Assembly: GCA_046727895.1 (NCBI GenBank)
Contig: JBKPDM010000573.1
Coordinates: 1-14,530, forward strand
Direction of reading: 5' to 3'
DNA: 14,530 nucleotides
DNA from: DATAOG01 sp046727895
GTDB lineage: Bacteria; Pseudomonadota; Alphaproteobacteria; Geminicoccales; Geminicoccaceae
The notes beneath the pieces are model-generated. The model was not told the origin of the DNA. It searched no databases and saw only the letters and a list, made by a program, of their open reading frames with translations. The translations under genes were made by a program, and so were the position numbers. The first letter of the stretch is position 1; every line of letters starts with the position of its first letter. This document shows positions 7,501 to 14,383 of the stretch, piece by piece.

Positions 7501-8282
7501 CGCCGCAGACGGTCGGCGTCGGCGTTGATCTTCTCGATCCGTTCGGCTGGCGTGGCGCCTTCGGGCGGCGGCGAGAGCGCCGCGGCGAGCGCGTTCAAGG
7601 GCTCGTGGCCCGGGCGGAGTGCCAGCATGTCCCAGGTGATGCCGCCGGGGCTCCTGCGCAGCGCCGGGAACAGGCCGGCGTAGACCAGGGACGACTTGCC
7701 GCTGCCCGAGCGGCCGACGACCGCGACCAGCGGGTGCGCCTGGACCTTGGCCGTAAGGTCGGCGATCCAGCCGTCGCGGCCGAAGAAGAAGGCCGCGTCC
7801 TCCTCGCGAAACGGCAGCAGGCCGCGATAGGGGCAGATCGCGGCCTTGATCGCGGCCGCACCCTCGGGCGCCTCGCGGTGGATCGCCGCGATCAGGTTCT
7901 GGAGCTGGATCGGGTCGTCGGTGCCGGCGCGCAGGTCGATCCAGGTCTGGAGCGCGAGGAAGCCTTTGGGCTCGTCGTCGAGGCCGGGCAACAGGATCGG
8001 GATGACCGGGAAGTCGTGCTCGCGGCCCTGGCGGTCGAGGGCGACCTGGACTTCGCGGTGCTGCCAGGAGCCCATGCGCGGGCCCAGGAACACGGCGACC
8101 GCACCGGAGCGGCCGAGCTCATGTTCGAGAAACGGCTGCCAGGGCTGGCCGGCCGGCAGCCTGGCGCAATCGAGGAAGCTCGTGACGCCTGCTTCGGTCA
8201 GGCGCGTGCGGACCGCAGCGACCGCGGCCGCATCGGCGCGGCTGTAGCTGAAGAAAACGTCGCTGGCGGTCGCAGCAACCAT
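4554..8282 (-). CDS. TIR domain-nSTAND NTPase-transmembrane-TPR protein
   Basis: This 1242-residue multidomain protein is a candidate conflict or anti-phage sensor. The TIR domain (about 7-135) starts DVFFSYSRAD and carries SWQHRE at 72-77, placing a glutamate (E77) where NADase-type TIR domains have their catalytic Glu. An nSTAND1-type NTPase follows, announced by CPYRGLLPFREEDAAFFFGR (150-169). It has Walker A GRSGSGKSS (190-198), Walker B LLLYVDQWEE (283-292), the VRADF motif (338-342), and the winged-helix signature SHEALIRNW (526-534). A basic coiled segment (about 600-632) leads into one membrane helix (about 633-655). A Trp/Pro-rich linker (711-735) follows, then nine 48-residue TPR-like units (about 787-1219). 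The start at 8282 gives an intact TIR fold. Known relatives use NTP-driven oligomerisation to trigger the TIR effector; function here is inferred. The TPR half is visibly less GC-rich than the N-terminal half. Confidence 0.93.
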   Translation of the reverse strand: MVAATASDVFFSYSRADAAAVAAVRTRLTEAGVTSFLDCARLPAGQPWQPFLEHELGRSGAVAVFLGPRMGSWQHREVQVALDRQGREHDFPVIPILLPGLDDEPKGFLALQTWIDLRAGTDDPIQLQNLIAAIHREAPEGAAAIKAAICPYRGLLPFREEDAAFFFGRDGWIADLTAKVQAHPLVAVVGRSGSGKSSLVYAGLFPALRRSPGGITWDMLALRPGHEPLNALAAALSPPPEGATPAERIEKINADADRLRRDAVRLDQLVRHHLDQQPGTDRLLLYVDQWEELYTLAARSEVARQAAPDKRADVTRFIDLLLAAAGERNSPLTVVLTVRADFYDHLLRHPTLPAAIQGQQLNLGPMTRLQLQQCIEDPASAVGLAFEGTLVGSILDEVGEDEGKLPLLEYALRETWEASRKGWQNGGTPGLLTFAAYNGVKGVSGAIGTRAEQIYGRLDEAQQRAARRLFVSLVTPGEGQEDTRARASVPDEPAMAEVVREFSDPAARLLVTGWDTSRGERLAEVSHEALIRNWGTLRSWIAVNREILRTRERIRGQMKHWEQEKQPDDLLLQRGRALEEGRQLLSSHGDVLIDDIRPYVDRSIEREQRLVEAVQRERDKAHREKLMAARRRVMLIQMAAIGPLMVVLATTGGWMAWRYDKYSEGVLNEAIRISADQVSGAIRVADQQGVSREAVDDLLNRAARAYEGLVGETAMAPWLPWHADAPWLPWRKPAPPVRLRGEQAILLLARADHDGTVGNIEQQRQTAEQARSELEHVIAEEPSNPEWRAQLARTHDLIADSHATEWQVDAALAGYSAALAIREELALDDPGNPRWQGEIGFSNINIGDMLRRQGKWGPALDAFRKAVAIEEPIAAASPSDLQAQRFLLVGKQGVGDMALKQHDNAEAEIVYGEALAIAERLAAAQPTSVQAQRDLSVSLAKLGDALEQQNKHEPALAKYEASLAIIEPLAVQDRAGRVGLQRDLFKTHESIGYIQFEQGQLDAAQQSFEAALAIAEALASADPESALVQRELSVQRNHLGDVLEARGQLDAALTQYRKALDSRTTLAAADRTNAQAQRDLSLSYERVGDILRKQKRWQDALDAYKASLDIAQQLADGEPANRQWQLELAIAHHDVASALDAAGQSDAALRTYDAALKIAEPLARAASSEVEAQGEVLNLYWDLGGLQEARGSRAEAQQSYCHAKAVVQELIKLEPERDKWQKWQTGVEERLQATQDGGPTPC
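4626..5924 (-). repeat. Nine tandem 48-residue (144-bp) TPR-like units
   Basis: Units begin at residues 787, 835, 883, 931, 980, 1028, 1076, 1124 and 1172 of the TIR protein. Each opens with an (A/W)Q(R)xL pattern, then G(D)xL....G....A...Y..AL.I...LA, and a Pro- or Asp-containing turn. The spacing is 48 residues at every step except one of 49. This is longer than the canonical 34-residue TPR, as in TPR arrays whose units carry an extended linking helix. The units have diverged at the DNA level, so this is an old array rather than a recent expansion. Confidence 0.85.
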
Positions 8283-8492
8283 GGCGTCACCCTATCGGGT
8301 GCGATGCAATCCCCGCGACCGGCTCCTGTCAATCTGAATCGGCGCGCCACCGGCCAGCACGCGCATCGACCATTTCGGTCGCCGCGAAATGTCGCCCCGT
8401 CCGACCGGGCGCCGATAAAGTTCCGCCGCGCATCCCCCGCTTGTTGTACAGCGGCGGCGCTTCACCATGACCAGGCCGCAGCGCGGGGAGCA
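8283..8492. other. Divergent intergenic region, TIR gene and TauE/SafE gene
   Basis: These 210 bases separate two divergent starts and must hold promoters for both. I find no clear -35/-10 pair on either strand. A GGGGAG at 8485-8490 could serve as the ribosome site for the TauE/SafE gene. Confidence 0.4.
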
Positions 8493-9328
8493 ATGCTCAA
8501 CATGGATCTCGGGATGCCTTTGAGCGAGCTTGCTCTGCTGGTCGGAGCGCTCCTCGCCGCCGGACTGCTGATCGGGCTGCTCGCGGGCCTGCTCGGCATC
8601 GGTGGCGGCGGCATTCTGGTGCCGGTCCTCTACGAGGTGTTCGGATCGCTTTGGATCGACGCCACGGTGCGCCTGCATCTCGCCGTCGGCACGTCGCTCG
8701 CTGTGATCGTACCGACCTCGCTTCGCTCCTTCGCCGGGCATCGCGCCAAGGGCGCGGTCGACATGGACCTGCTCCGCAGCATGGCGCTCCCGGTCGTCGC
8801 CGGCGTCTGCCTCGGTGCGGTCCTGGCGCGCTATGCCAACGACACCTGAAGCTCGTCTGGGTCGTGGCTGCGCCGATCATGGCGCTGAAGCTCTTCCTGG
8901 GGCGACAGGACTGGCGGCTGGGCGACGAGATCCCGGGCCATCCGTTCCGGCGCCTCTACGGCGGCTTCGTGGGTCTGGTCTCGACCCTGATGAGCATCGG
9001 CGGCGGCGTGTTCATCACCGCGCTCATGACCCTCTACGGCCAGCCGATCCAGCGCGCAGTCGCGACATCGTCCGGTTTCGGGCCGCTGATCGCGATCCCG
9101 GGCGCGCTCGGCTTCGTCTGGGCGGGCTGGGGCGCCGCCGGCCTGCCGCCCGGCTCGCTCGGCTACGTGAGCCTGCTCGGCGCGCTCCTGATCATCCCGA
9201 CCAGCGTCGCCGCCGCGCCGCTCGGCGTGCGCCTCGCCCATGGTATCTCGCGGCGCACGCTCGAGCTGGCCTTCGCGCTCTTTCTCCTGATCGTCTCGAT
9301 CCGGTTTCTGTTCAGCCTGTTCGAGTAG
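8493..9328 (+). pseudogene. TauE/SafE sulfite-exporter family permease, frameshifted
   Basis: The gene is split between two frames. The first part (8493-8849) encodes the N-terminal half, including the glycine-rich membrane motif GLLAGLLGIGGGGILVPVL (residues 28-46), and ends YANDT-stop. The second half resumes at about 8846 one frame away, reads LKLVWVVAAPIMALKL, and contains the second copy of the motif (STLMSIGGGVFITALMTL), ending at 9328. Adding one base near 8843-8846 (ACC to AC-N-CTG) would restore one protein of about 278 residues with the two homologous halves typical of the family. Members are multi-pass inner-membrane proteins linked to export of sulfite, sulfoacetate or other organosulfur anions. 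The start is ATG 8493, or ATG 8502, which is better spaced from GGGGAG. A sequencing error in a C run is as likely as a real mutation. Confidence 0.85.
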
Positions 9329-9531
9329 GCCGTGGCCGCTGTGATCTCCTCCGGCGGCGCTGCCGGCCCTTCATCTCGGCGTGAAAATGGGCGCTTCGCG
9401 AGCGGAGTCGGTGGCGCGTCAGGCATTCTCGCCCCTGTCGCGAAAAAATCTCACGTAGCGTTAACCAAAATGCGGATAGGTTTGGGGCCGGTTTCATGGT
9501 TATCTAGAGGCAATCATGCATGGGAGGGAGC
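9329..9531. other. Intergenic region before the exported TPR gene
   Basis: This 203-base stretch begins with a small hairpin, CCGGC (9351-9355) and GCCGG (9362-9366), which might end the TauE/SafE transcript but has no T-tract. A patch of lower GC follows (about 9441-9515, with a run of six A), a likely place for the promoter of the TPR gene. The best match, TTGGGGC (9482-9488) and GTTATCTA (9499-9506), is weak. Confidence 0.35.
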
Positions 9532-10857
9532 ATGGCGATCGTCCTTCGTCGCCTTGCGAGCGGCCTGATCGTTGCTGTGCTGATCGCCCTCGCGGGGCCG
9601 AGCCGGGCACAGAACGACGAATGGTACGAAGTCAGCAAGGCCGGGCTGCGCGCGGCCGAGGAAGGTCGGCTTGGCGACGCCGAGCGCCTGTTCAATGATG
9701 CGCTCCGGCTGAGCGACCAATACAAGGAGAGCGATCCCCGCCGCGCGACCAGCGTCAACAATCTGGCCTACGTCCTGCACGCCGAGGGCCGCTATCAGGC
9801 CGCCGAGCCCCACTATCGTGAGGCGCTCGCGATGCGTGAGGTGGCGCTCGGCCCGAACCATCCGGACGTCGCCCAGAGCTGCAACAACCTGGCCGAACTG
9901 TATCGTGTGCTCGGGCGCTACGACGAGGCCGAGAAGCTGCATCGTCGGGCGCTCGAGATTCGCGAGGCGGCGTTCGGGACGAAGCATCCCGAGGTCGCTC
10001 AGAGCCTGAACAATCTGGGCGTGCTCTATGCCACCCAGGGTCGGTTCAGCGATGCGGAGCCGCTCTATCGCCGGGCCCTCGAGAACCGCACCGCGTCCTT
10101 TGGCAGTGACCACCTGACGACGGCCGAGACCCGCCAGAACCTCGCGACCCTCTACTACGCACAGGGCCGCTACGCCGAAGCGCAACCGCTGTACGAGCAG
10201 GCTCTCGCGGTCGAGCAGAAGGAGCTCGGCCCCGAGCATCCCTCGCTCGCCACGACGCTCTCCAACCTCGCCGAGCTGAACCGGATCCAGGGCCGGGTCG
10301 ATGACGCGATCAAGCTGCACCAGCGGGCGCTCGACATCCGCGAGAAGAGCCTCGGGCCAAACCATCCCGAGACCGCGCAGAGCCTGAACAATCTCGCGGT
10401 CGCGTATTTCGCCAAGGAGAACTACGACCAAGCGGAGGCACTGTACAAGCGCAGCATCGCCATCAAGGAGGCCGCGCTCGGCCCCGACCACCCCGATCTC
10501 GCGCTGACCCTGAACAACCTCGCCGAGCTGTACCGGACCGAGCGCCGCTTCGACGAGGCCGAGCCCCTCTACACCCGGGCGCTGGCGATCGACGAGAAGA
10601 GCCTTGGCCCCGATCATCCGAGCCTGGCGCTCGGGCTCAACAACCTCGCGCTGCTCCAGTACGATCGCGGCGTCTATGTCAAGGCGGAGCCCTTATTGCG
10701 CCGCGCGTTGGCGATCGAAGAGCACGCGCATGGCACGGATGACCCGGAGCTGGCAACCACGATCCGCAATCTCGCCCAGGTCTTGCGCGAGCTGCGCCGC
10801 CTCGACGAGGCCGAGCAGCTGGAGGCGCGCGCCAACGCGCTGAACGCCCAGCTTTGA
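9532..10857 (+). CDS. Exported tetratricopeptide protein, kinesin-light-chain-like repeats
   Basis: This 441-residue protein has a classical Sec signal peptide: basic RR at 6-7, hydrophobic LIVAVLIALAG, and a probable cut after PSRA (A26/Q27). The mature protein is thus expected in the periplasm or outside. It is almost entirely TPR: one degenerate unit (about 38-75), then eight units of exactly 42 residues from residue 76, and a 30-residue final unit. Each unit runs NNLAxLYxxxGRYxEAExLY, then RALxIRE, then LGPxHPxxA. This is the TPR_10/TPR_12 kinesin-light-chain-like type, a protein-interaction scaffold with no catalytic residues. ATG 9532 is preferred to ATG 9520 because GGGAGGG sits just upstream of it. 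Its partner is unknown. It lies next to the frameshifted permease and the TIR-TPR gene, but no direct link can be shown. Confidence 0.88.
   Translation: MAIVLRRLASGLIVAVLIALAGPSRAQNDEWYEVSKAGLRAAEEGRLGDAERLFNDALRLSDQYKESDPRRATSVNNLAYVLHAEGRYQAAEPHYREALAMREVALGPNHPDVAQSCNNLAELYRVLGRYDEAEKLHRRALEIREAAFGTKHPEVAQSLNNLGVLYATQGRFSDAEPLYRRALENRTASFGSDHLTTAETRQNLATLYYAQGRYAEAQPLYEQALAVEQKELGPEHPSLATTLSNLAELNRIQGRVDDAIKLHQRALDIREKSLGPNHPETAQSLNNLAVAYFAKENYDQAEALYKRSIAIKEAALGPDHPDLALTLNNLAELYRTERRFDEAEPLYTRALAIDEKSLGPDHPSLALGLNNLALLQYDRGVYVKAEPLLRRALAIEEHAHGTDDPELATTIRNLAQVLRELRRLDEAEQLEARANALNAQL
9757..10854 (+). repeat. Tandem 42-residue (126-bp) TPR units
   Basis: Within the exported TPR protein, units start at residues 76, 118, 160, 202, 244, 286, 328, 370 and 412, a constant 42-residue step; the last is cut to 30 residues. 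The NNLA opening and GP(D/N)HP turn are kept in most units. Several stretches are also similar as DNA (repeated AACAATCT/AACAACCT near each unit start), so the array may recombine. Confidence 0.88.
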
Positions 10858-10890
10858 GCGCGCGCCGGTGCCGGGCGGGTCCGCCGGGGG

Positions 10891-11346
10891 CTAGAGGGCG
10901 TAGTCGACGGCGCGGCGCGATTCGCTGGCCACGCCCTGGTCCTCGGCCCGCCGGCAGAGGTCATCGATCGTGACCCGATCGAGCCGCGCCATCAGCTCCC
11001 GCTCGGTCGCCGTCCAGAACGGACCGACGACCCTGCGGCCGAGCTCGGACGACGAGGCAAACTCCTCGTGGACCGAAGGCTCCTCGATGCCCCGCACGAC
11101 GCGGACCACGTCGCCGACGCTGACCCGGCGCGCTTCGCGCGCCAGGCGATAGCCGCCGCGGGGGCCGCGGACACCGCGCAGGATGCCCGCACGCACCAGC
11201 TGCTGCATGACCTGCTCCAGGTAGCGCCGGGGCAAACACAAGCGTCGAGCGATGTCCTGGCTCTGCACCGGTTCGGCGCCGCCATGAAAGGCGATGTCGG
11301 CGACCGCCTCGAGCGCGAGAACCAGCTTCTTCGATGGCCTCAACAT
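10891..11346 (-). CDS. Rrf2 family transcriptional regulator without Fe-S cysteines
   Basis: This 151-residue protein has the Rrf2 winged-helix fold. The recognition-helix region is SQDIARRLCLPRRYLEQVMQ (29-48), followed by the diagnostic wing GVRGPRGGYRLAR (58-70) and a dimerisation helix starting about residue 111 (WTATERELMARL). The length is typical. Rrf2 members such as IscR and NsrR bind an Fe-S cluster through three cysteines after about residue 90. Here residues 85-130 contain none, and the only cysteines are C37 (in the DNA-binding helix) and C131. A cluster-free regulator, like CymR-type members, is therefore likely. The frame is open back to 11493, but ATG 11346 is chosen because the fold starts there and AGGA lies about 9 bases upstream. 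It is convergent with the TPR gene and 106 bases downstream of coaBC on the same strand. The regulated genes are unknown. Confidence 0.9.
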   Translation of the reverse strand: MLRPSKKLVLALEAVADIAFHGGAEPVQSQDIARRLCLPRRYLEQVMQQLVRAGILRGVRGPRGGYRLAREARRVSVGDVVRVVRGIEEPSVHEEFASSSELGRRVVGPFWTATERELMARLDRVTIDDLCRRAEDQGVASESRRAVDYAL

Positions 11347-11452
11347 GGCAACTCGTCCTGCGTTTCGGTCTCCCGACCTGAGATGATGCCCGCCGAAGCG
11401 ATTGACAGGGGTCGACGGCCACCCGGCGCGTCGCCTGATCGTCTGAGCGCGC

Positions 11453-12676
11453 TCATGCGGCGACCGCTGCCGCGCCGCGCAAGCGCGCCGCAATTCGCGC
11501 CACCAACCGCGCCGCCACCTCCGCCTTGGACAGCTTTGGCCAAGCCTCGGGTTCGGCGTCGTTGCGAATCAGTTGTACAGTGTTGTTAACGCTGCCGAAG
11601 GTGCCTTCTTCCATCGAAACGTTATTGGCGACGATCCAGTCGCAACCCTTGGCTGCCAGCTTGCGGCGCGCGTTGACCCCCAGATCCTCGGTCTCCGCGG
11701 CGAAGCCCACGACCAGGCGCGGCCGCGCCGGGCCCGGTTGCGACAAGGTCCTCAGAATGTCGGGATTCTCAGCGAGCAGCAGGGTCGGCGCCTTGCCCGC
11801 CCGCTTCTTGATTTTCTGCGCCGCCGGCGCGGCGACCCGCCAGTCGGCGACCGCCGCCGCGCACACCGCCACGTCGACCGGCAGCGCCGCCTGGCAGGCG
11901 ACCAGCATGTCCGCGGCCGATTCGACCCGGACCACGGTCACCTGCGGCGGATCGGGCTCGCGCACCGGTCCGCTTACCAGAGTCACCTCGGCCCCTGCCG
12001 CTGCGAGTGCCGAGGCGATCGCGTGCCCCTGCCTGCCGGACGAGCGGTTGGCGATGAACCGGACCGGATCGATCGCCTCCAGCGTCGGCCCGCTGGTCAC
12101 GAGGGCGCGAACACCTTCGAGCGTCCGCGCGTCAGCCGGCGCCAGCAGGGCCTCGATCGCCGCCAGGATCTCGCCCGGCTCGGCCATGCGGCCGAGCCCG
12201 ATCTCGCCACAGGCCATGTCGCCCGGCGCGGGGCCCACCTGACGGATGCCGTCCGCGTGCAGGCGGGCGACGTTTCGCTGCGTGGCCGGATGATGCCACA
12301 TCTGGGGGTTCATGGCGGGTGCGACGAGGACCGGCTTGTCGGTCGCGAGCAGCGTGGTCGAGGCCAGATCGTCGGCCAGCCCGTGCGCCATCTTGGCGAG
12401 CAGATCGGCGGTCGCCGGCGCGACCACGACCAGATCGGCCTCGCGCGAGAGTCGGATGTGGCCCATCTCGGCCTCGTCGGTCAGCGAGAACAGGTCGTCA
12501 AAGACCCGCTCACCGGACAGGCTGGCGAGGGCGAGCGGCGTGACGAACTCCGATCCGGCTCTGGTCAGGATGCAGCGGACGGCTGCGCCCCCCTCACGCA
12601 GGCGGCGGATCAGCTCGAGGCTCTTGTAGGCCGCGATGCCGCCCGCAACGATGAGCAGAATCCTCTGTCCTTGCAC
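11453..12676 (-). CDS. coaBC: Bifunctional phosphopantothenoylcysteine decarboxylase/phosphopantothenate-cysteine ligase
   Basis: The CoaBC (Dfp) protein catalyses two steps from 4'-phosphopantothenate to 4'-phosphopantetheine in coenzyme A synthesis: ligation of cysteine (CoaB, C-terminal) and FMN-dependent decarboxylation (CoaC, N-terminal). In the numbering used here the CoaC half shows AGGIAAYK (11-18), MGHIRL with the catalytic His (H73), APATADL (86-92), PAMNPQMW (120-127) and ACGEIGLGRM with the active-site Cys (C156). The CoaB half shows TSGPTLEAIDPVRFIANRSSG (194-214), AAAVADWR (273-280) and the lysine motif KIKK (288-291). The proposed start is GTG at 12676, giving 407 residues, very close to the 406 of E. 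coli Dfp with active-site numbering matching closely. The frame is also open to a GTG at 12793, adding 39 residues with no family resemblance. It is downstream of ubiB. Confidence 0.93.
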   Translation of the reverse strand: MQGQRILLIVAGGIAAYKSLELIRRLREGGAAVRCILTRAGSEFVTPLALASLSGERVFDDLFSLTDEAEMGHIRLSREADLVVVAPATADLLAKMAHGLADDLASTTLLATDKPVLVAPAMNPQMWHHPATQRNVARLHADGIRQVGPAPGDMACGEIGLGRMAEPGEILAAIEALLAPADARTLEGVRALVTSGPTLEAIDPVRFIANRSSGRQGHAIASALAAAGAEVTLVSGPVREPDPPQVTVVRVESAADMLVACQAALPVDVAVCAAAVADWRVAAPAAQKIKKRAGKAPTLLLAENPDILRTLSQPGPARPRLVVGFAAETEDLGVNARRKLAAKGCDWIVANNVSMEEGTFGSVNNTVQLIRNDAEPEAWPKLSKAEVAARLVARIAARLRGAAAVAA

Positions 12677-12838
12677 CGGTCCCGCCGTCCCGCTCGCTGC
12701 GCCAACGGCTGTGGGTGAGCTGCGCCATTGGCTGTATGTGAAATGAGTGACCCTCGCCGATTCGACAAGGTCGGCGGGCGCCCCGTCGACCACAGTGATG
12801 CTGGTAAGCCAGCGAGGGCGTGGCGCCGCGCTAAGTCC

Positions 12839-14380
12839 TCATCGCAGCAGGACGGCGAGCAGCACGCCGGTCAGGATCAGGCAGAGCGCCCAGGGTAGCA
12901 GCTGCGCCGATGAGGTCGCCTGGCGCGTGGCCAAGACGTCGAGCGACGCCGGATGGAGCTTGATGCCGCCGTTCGCCAACGCCTCGAGAGTGCGCTCGGC
13001 ACGGTCGACCAGCTGCGGCAGACGGCGGGCAACCTCCAGCCCGTCCTCGACCGCGCTGCGCAGCTGGGCCTGGGGGCCAAGATTGGCTGCGATCCAGGCC
13101 TCGATCAGCGGCTGCGCGAGCTGCCACATGTTGAGCTCGGGATTGAGGGCGCGGCCGACCCCCTCGGCGACCACCATGGTCTTCTGCAGCAGCAGGAGCT
13201 GCGGCTGGGTCTCCATCGCGAAGGTCTCGCTGACCTCGAACAGCTGGCCGAGCAGGCGGCCGACCGAGATCTCAGCCAGCGGCCGGCCGCGGATCGGCTC
13301 GGCGATCGCCCGACAGGCCTGCATGAAGGCGGCCTTGTCCTGATCGGCCGGGACGTAGCCCGCGGTGAAGTGCACGTCGGCGACCCGCTGGTAGTCGGCG
13401 TTCAGGAAGCCGAGTAGCATCTCGCCGAGATAGCGGCGGGTCGGCCGGTCGAGCCGGCCCATGATGCCGAAGTCGACCGGCACCAGATCGCCCGCGGCGT
13501 CGATGAAGATGTTGCCGGGGTGCATGTCGGCGTGGAAGAAGCCATCGCGAAACACCTGCTTGAAGAAGATCTCGGCCGCCGCCCGCAGGACCCGATCCGG
13601 ATCGAAGCCGGCGGCCAGCAGAGCGGCGCGCTCGTCGGAGGCGATTCCGCTCACCCGTTCGAGGGTCAGCACCCGGCGCGCGGTCCGCTGCCAGTCGACC
13701 CGCGGCACCCGGAAGCCCTCGTCGTCGGCGAAATTCTCCGCCAGCTCGGAAGCGGCGGCGGCCTCCAGCCTGAGGTCCATCTCGAGGCGGGTCCAGGTCG
13801 CGAAGGTCTCGACCACGGTGAGCGGCTTGAGCCGGCGATAGCTCGGTTGCAGGCACTCGACCCAGCTTGCGATCCAGGCGAAGAAGTCGATGTCGCGCGC
13901 CATCTGGCGCTCGATGCCGGGGCGCAGGACCTTGATCGCGACCTCCTGGCCCTCGGTGGTCACGCCGAAGTGAACCTGCGCGATCGATGCCGCCGCGACC
14001 GGCTGGTCGTCGAAGCTCGCGAACAGCTCGCTGAGGGGGCGGCCCAGCTCACGCTCGATCATCTGCCGGGCGAGGGCGGCGTCGAACGGCGGCAGGCGGT
14101 CGTGCAGCTGCGAGAGGTCCGCGGCCAGCGCCTGGCCGAGCAGATCGGCACGCGTCGCCAGGCTCTGGCCGAGCTTGATGAAGCTCGGCCCGAGCTCCTG
14201 CAGCGCCTCGGCCAGACGCTGCCCCGGGCGGCCCGGCGCGTCCTGGCGCGACAGCCATCGGGCGAGGCGCAGCAGGAACTCGGGCAACGGCAGACGCTCG
14301 AGCGGAAAGAGGGCGTTGTGCCGCGCGAGGCAGCGCCCCATTCCGATCAGGCGCCAGAGATGGCGGGCCGCGCGCAGCAT
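12839..14380 (-). CDS. ubiB: UbiB, ABC1/ADCK atypical kinase-like protein of ubiquinone biosynthesis
   Basis: This 513-residue UbiB-type protein is needed for ubiquinone synthesis. It is an ATP-binding atypical kinase-like protein thought to help extract or organise lipid precursors, though older annotation calls it a 2-polyprenylphenol 6-hydroxylase. Family marks are all present: KLGQ (69-72), the alanine-rich loop AAASIAQ (129-135) replacing a normal P-loop, VAIK with the ATP lysine (K150), the ExD region (about 200-206), HADMHPGN (283-290) and DFG (303-305). A C-terminal membrane segment (about 493-512) anchors it in the inner membrane. The ATG at 14380 lies three bases after the ubiE stop, so the two are almost certainly cotranscribed. 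The gap to coaBC is 162 bases with the start used here. Confidence 0.95.
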   Translation of the reverse strand: MLRAARHLWRLIGMGRCLARHNALFPLERLPLPEFLLRLARWLSRQDAPGRPGQRLAEALQELGPSFIKLGQSLATRADLLGQALAADLSQLHDRLPPFDAALARQMIERELGRPLSELFASFDDQPVAAASIAQVHFGVTTEGQEVAIKVLRPGIERQMARDIDFFAWIASWVECLQPSYRRLKPLTVVETFATWTRLEMDLRLEAAAASELAENFADDEGFRVPRVDWQRTARRVLTLERVSGIASDERAALLAAGFDPDRVLRAAAEIFFKQVFRDGFFHADMHPGNIFIDAAGDLVPVDFGIMGRLDRPTRRYLGEMLLGFLNADYQRVADVHFTAGYVPADQDKAAFMQACRAIAEPIRGRPLAEISVGRLLGQLFEVSETFAMETQPQLLLLQKTMVVAEGVGRALNPELNMWQLAQPLIEAWIAANLGPQAQLRSAVEDGLEVARRLPQLVDRAERTLEALANGGIKLHPASLDVLATRQATSSAQLLPWALCLILTGVLLAVLLR

Positions 14381-14383
14381 GGC

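Noticed and set aside
6585..8849. A very long plus-strand open frame (754 codons) opposite the TIR gene that runs into the TauE/SafE start
   Set aside because: It is antisense to well-supported TIR and NTPase domains and encodes low-complexity Arg/Ala/Gly/Asp-rich sequence. Long antisense frames are expected at this GC content. Only its last part, from 8493, is coding.
8841..8850. Programmed ribosomal frameshifting in the TauE/SafE gene
   Set aside because: There is no slippery heptamer or obvious stimulatory structure, and the family is not known to use recoding. A mutation or sequencing error is simpler.
9514..10617. A 367-codon minus-strand frame opposite the exported TPR gene
   Set aside because: Its apparent periodicity is inherited from the 126-bp repeats on the other strand; it lacks a recognisable fold.
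4554..10857. The tandem repeats as a possible CRISPR array or minisatellite
   Set aside because: The units are 126 or 144 bases, in frame, and diverged at the DNA level as expected of TPR coding repeats. There are no short identical repeats with unique spacers.
10870..10888. A GC-rich inverted repeat between the convergent TPR and Rrf2 genes
   Set aside because: The perfect part has only a two-base loop, the stem carries a bulge, and there is no T-tract, so I do not call it a terminator.
11402..11407. A perfect TTGACA on the plus strand between the Rrf2 gene and coaBC
   Set aside because: It has no matching -10 box at proper spacing and points toward the 3' end of coaBC, with no plus-strand gene to serve.
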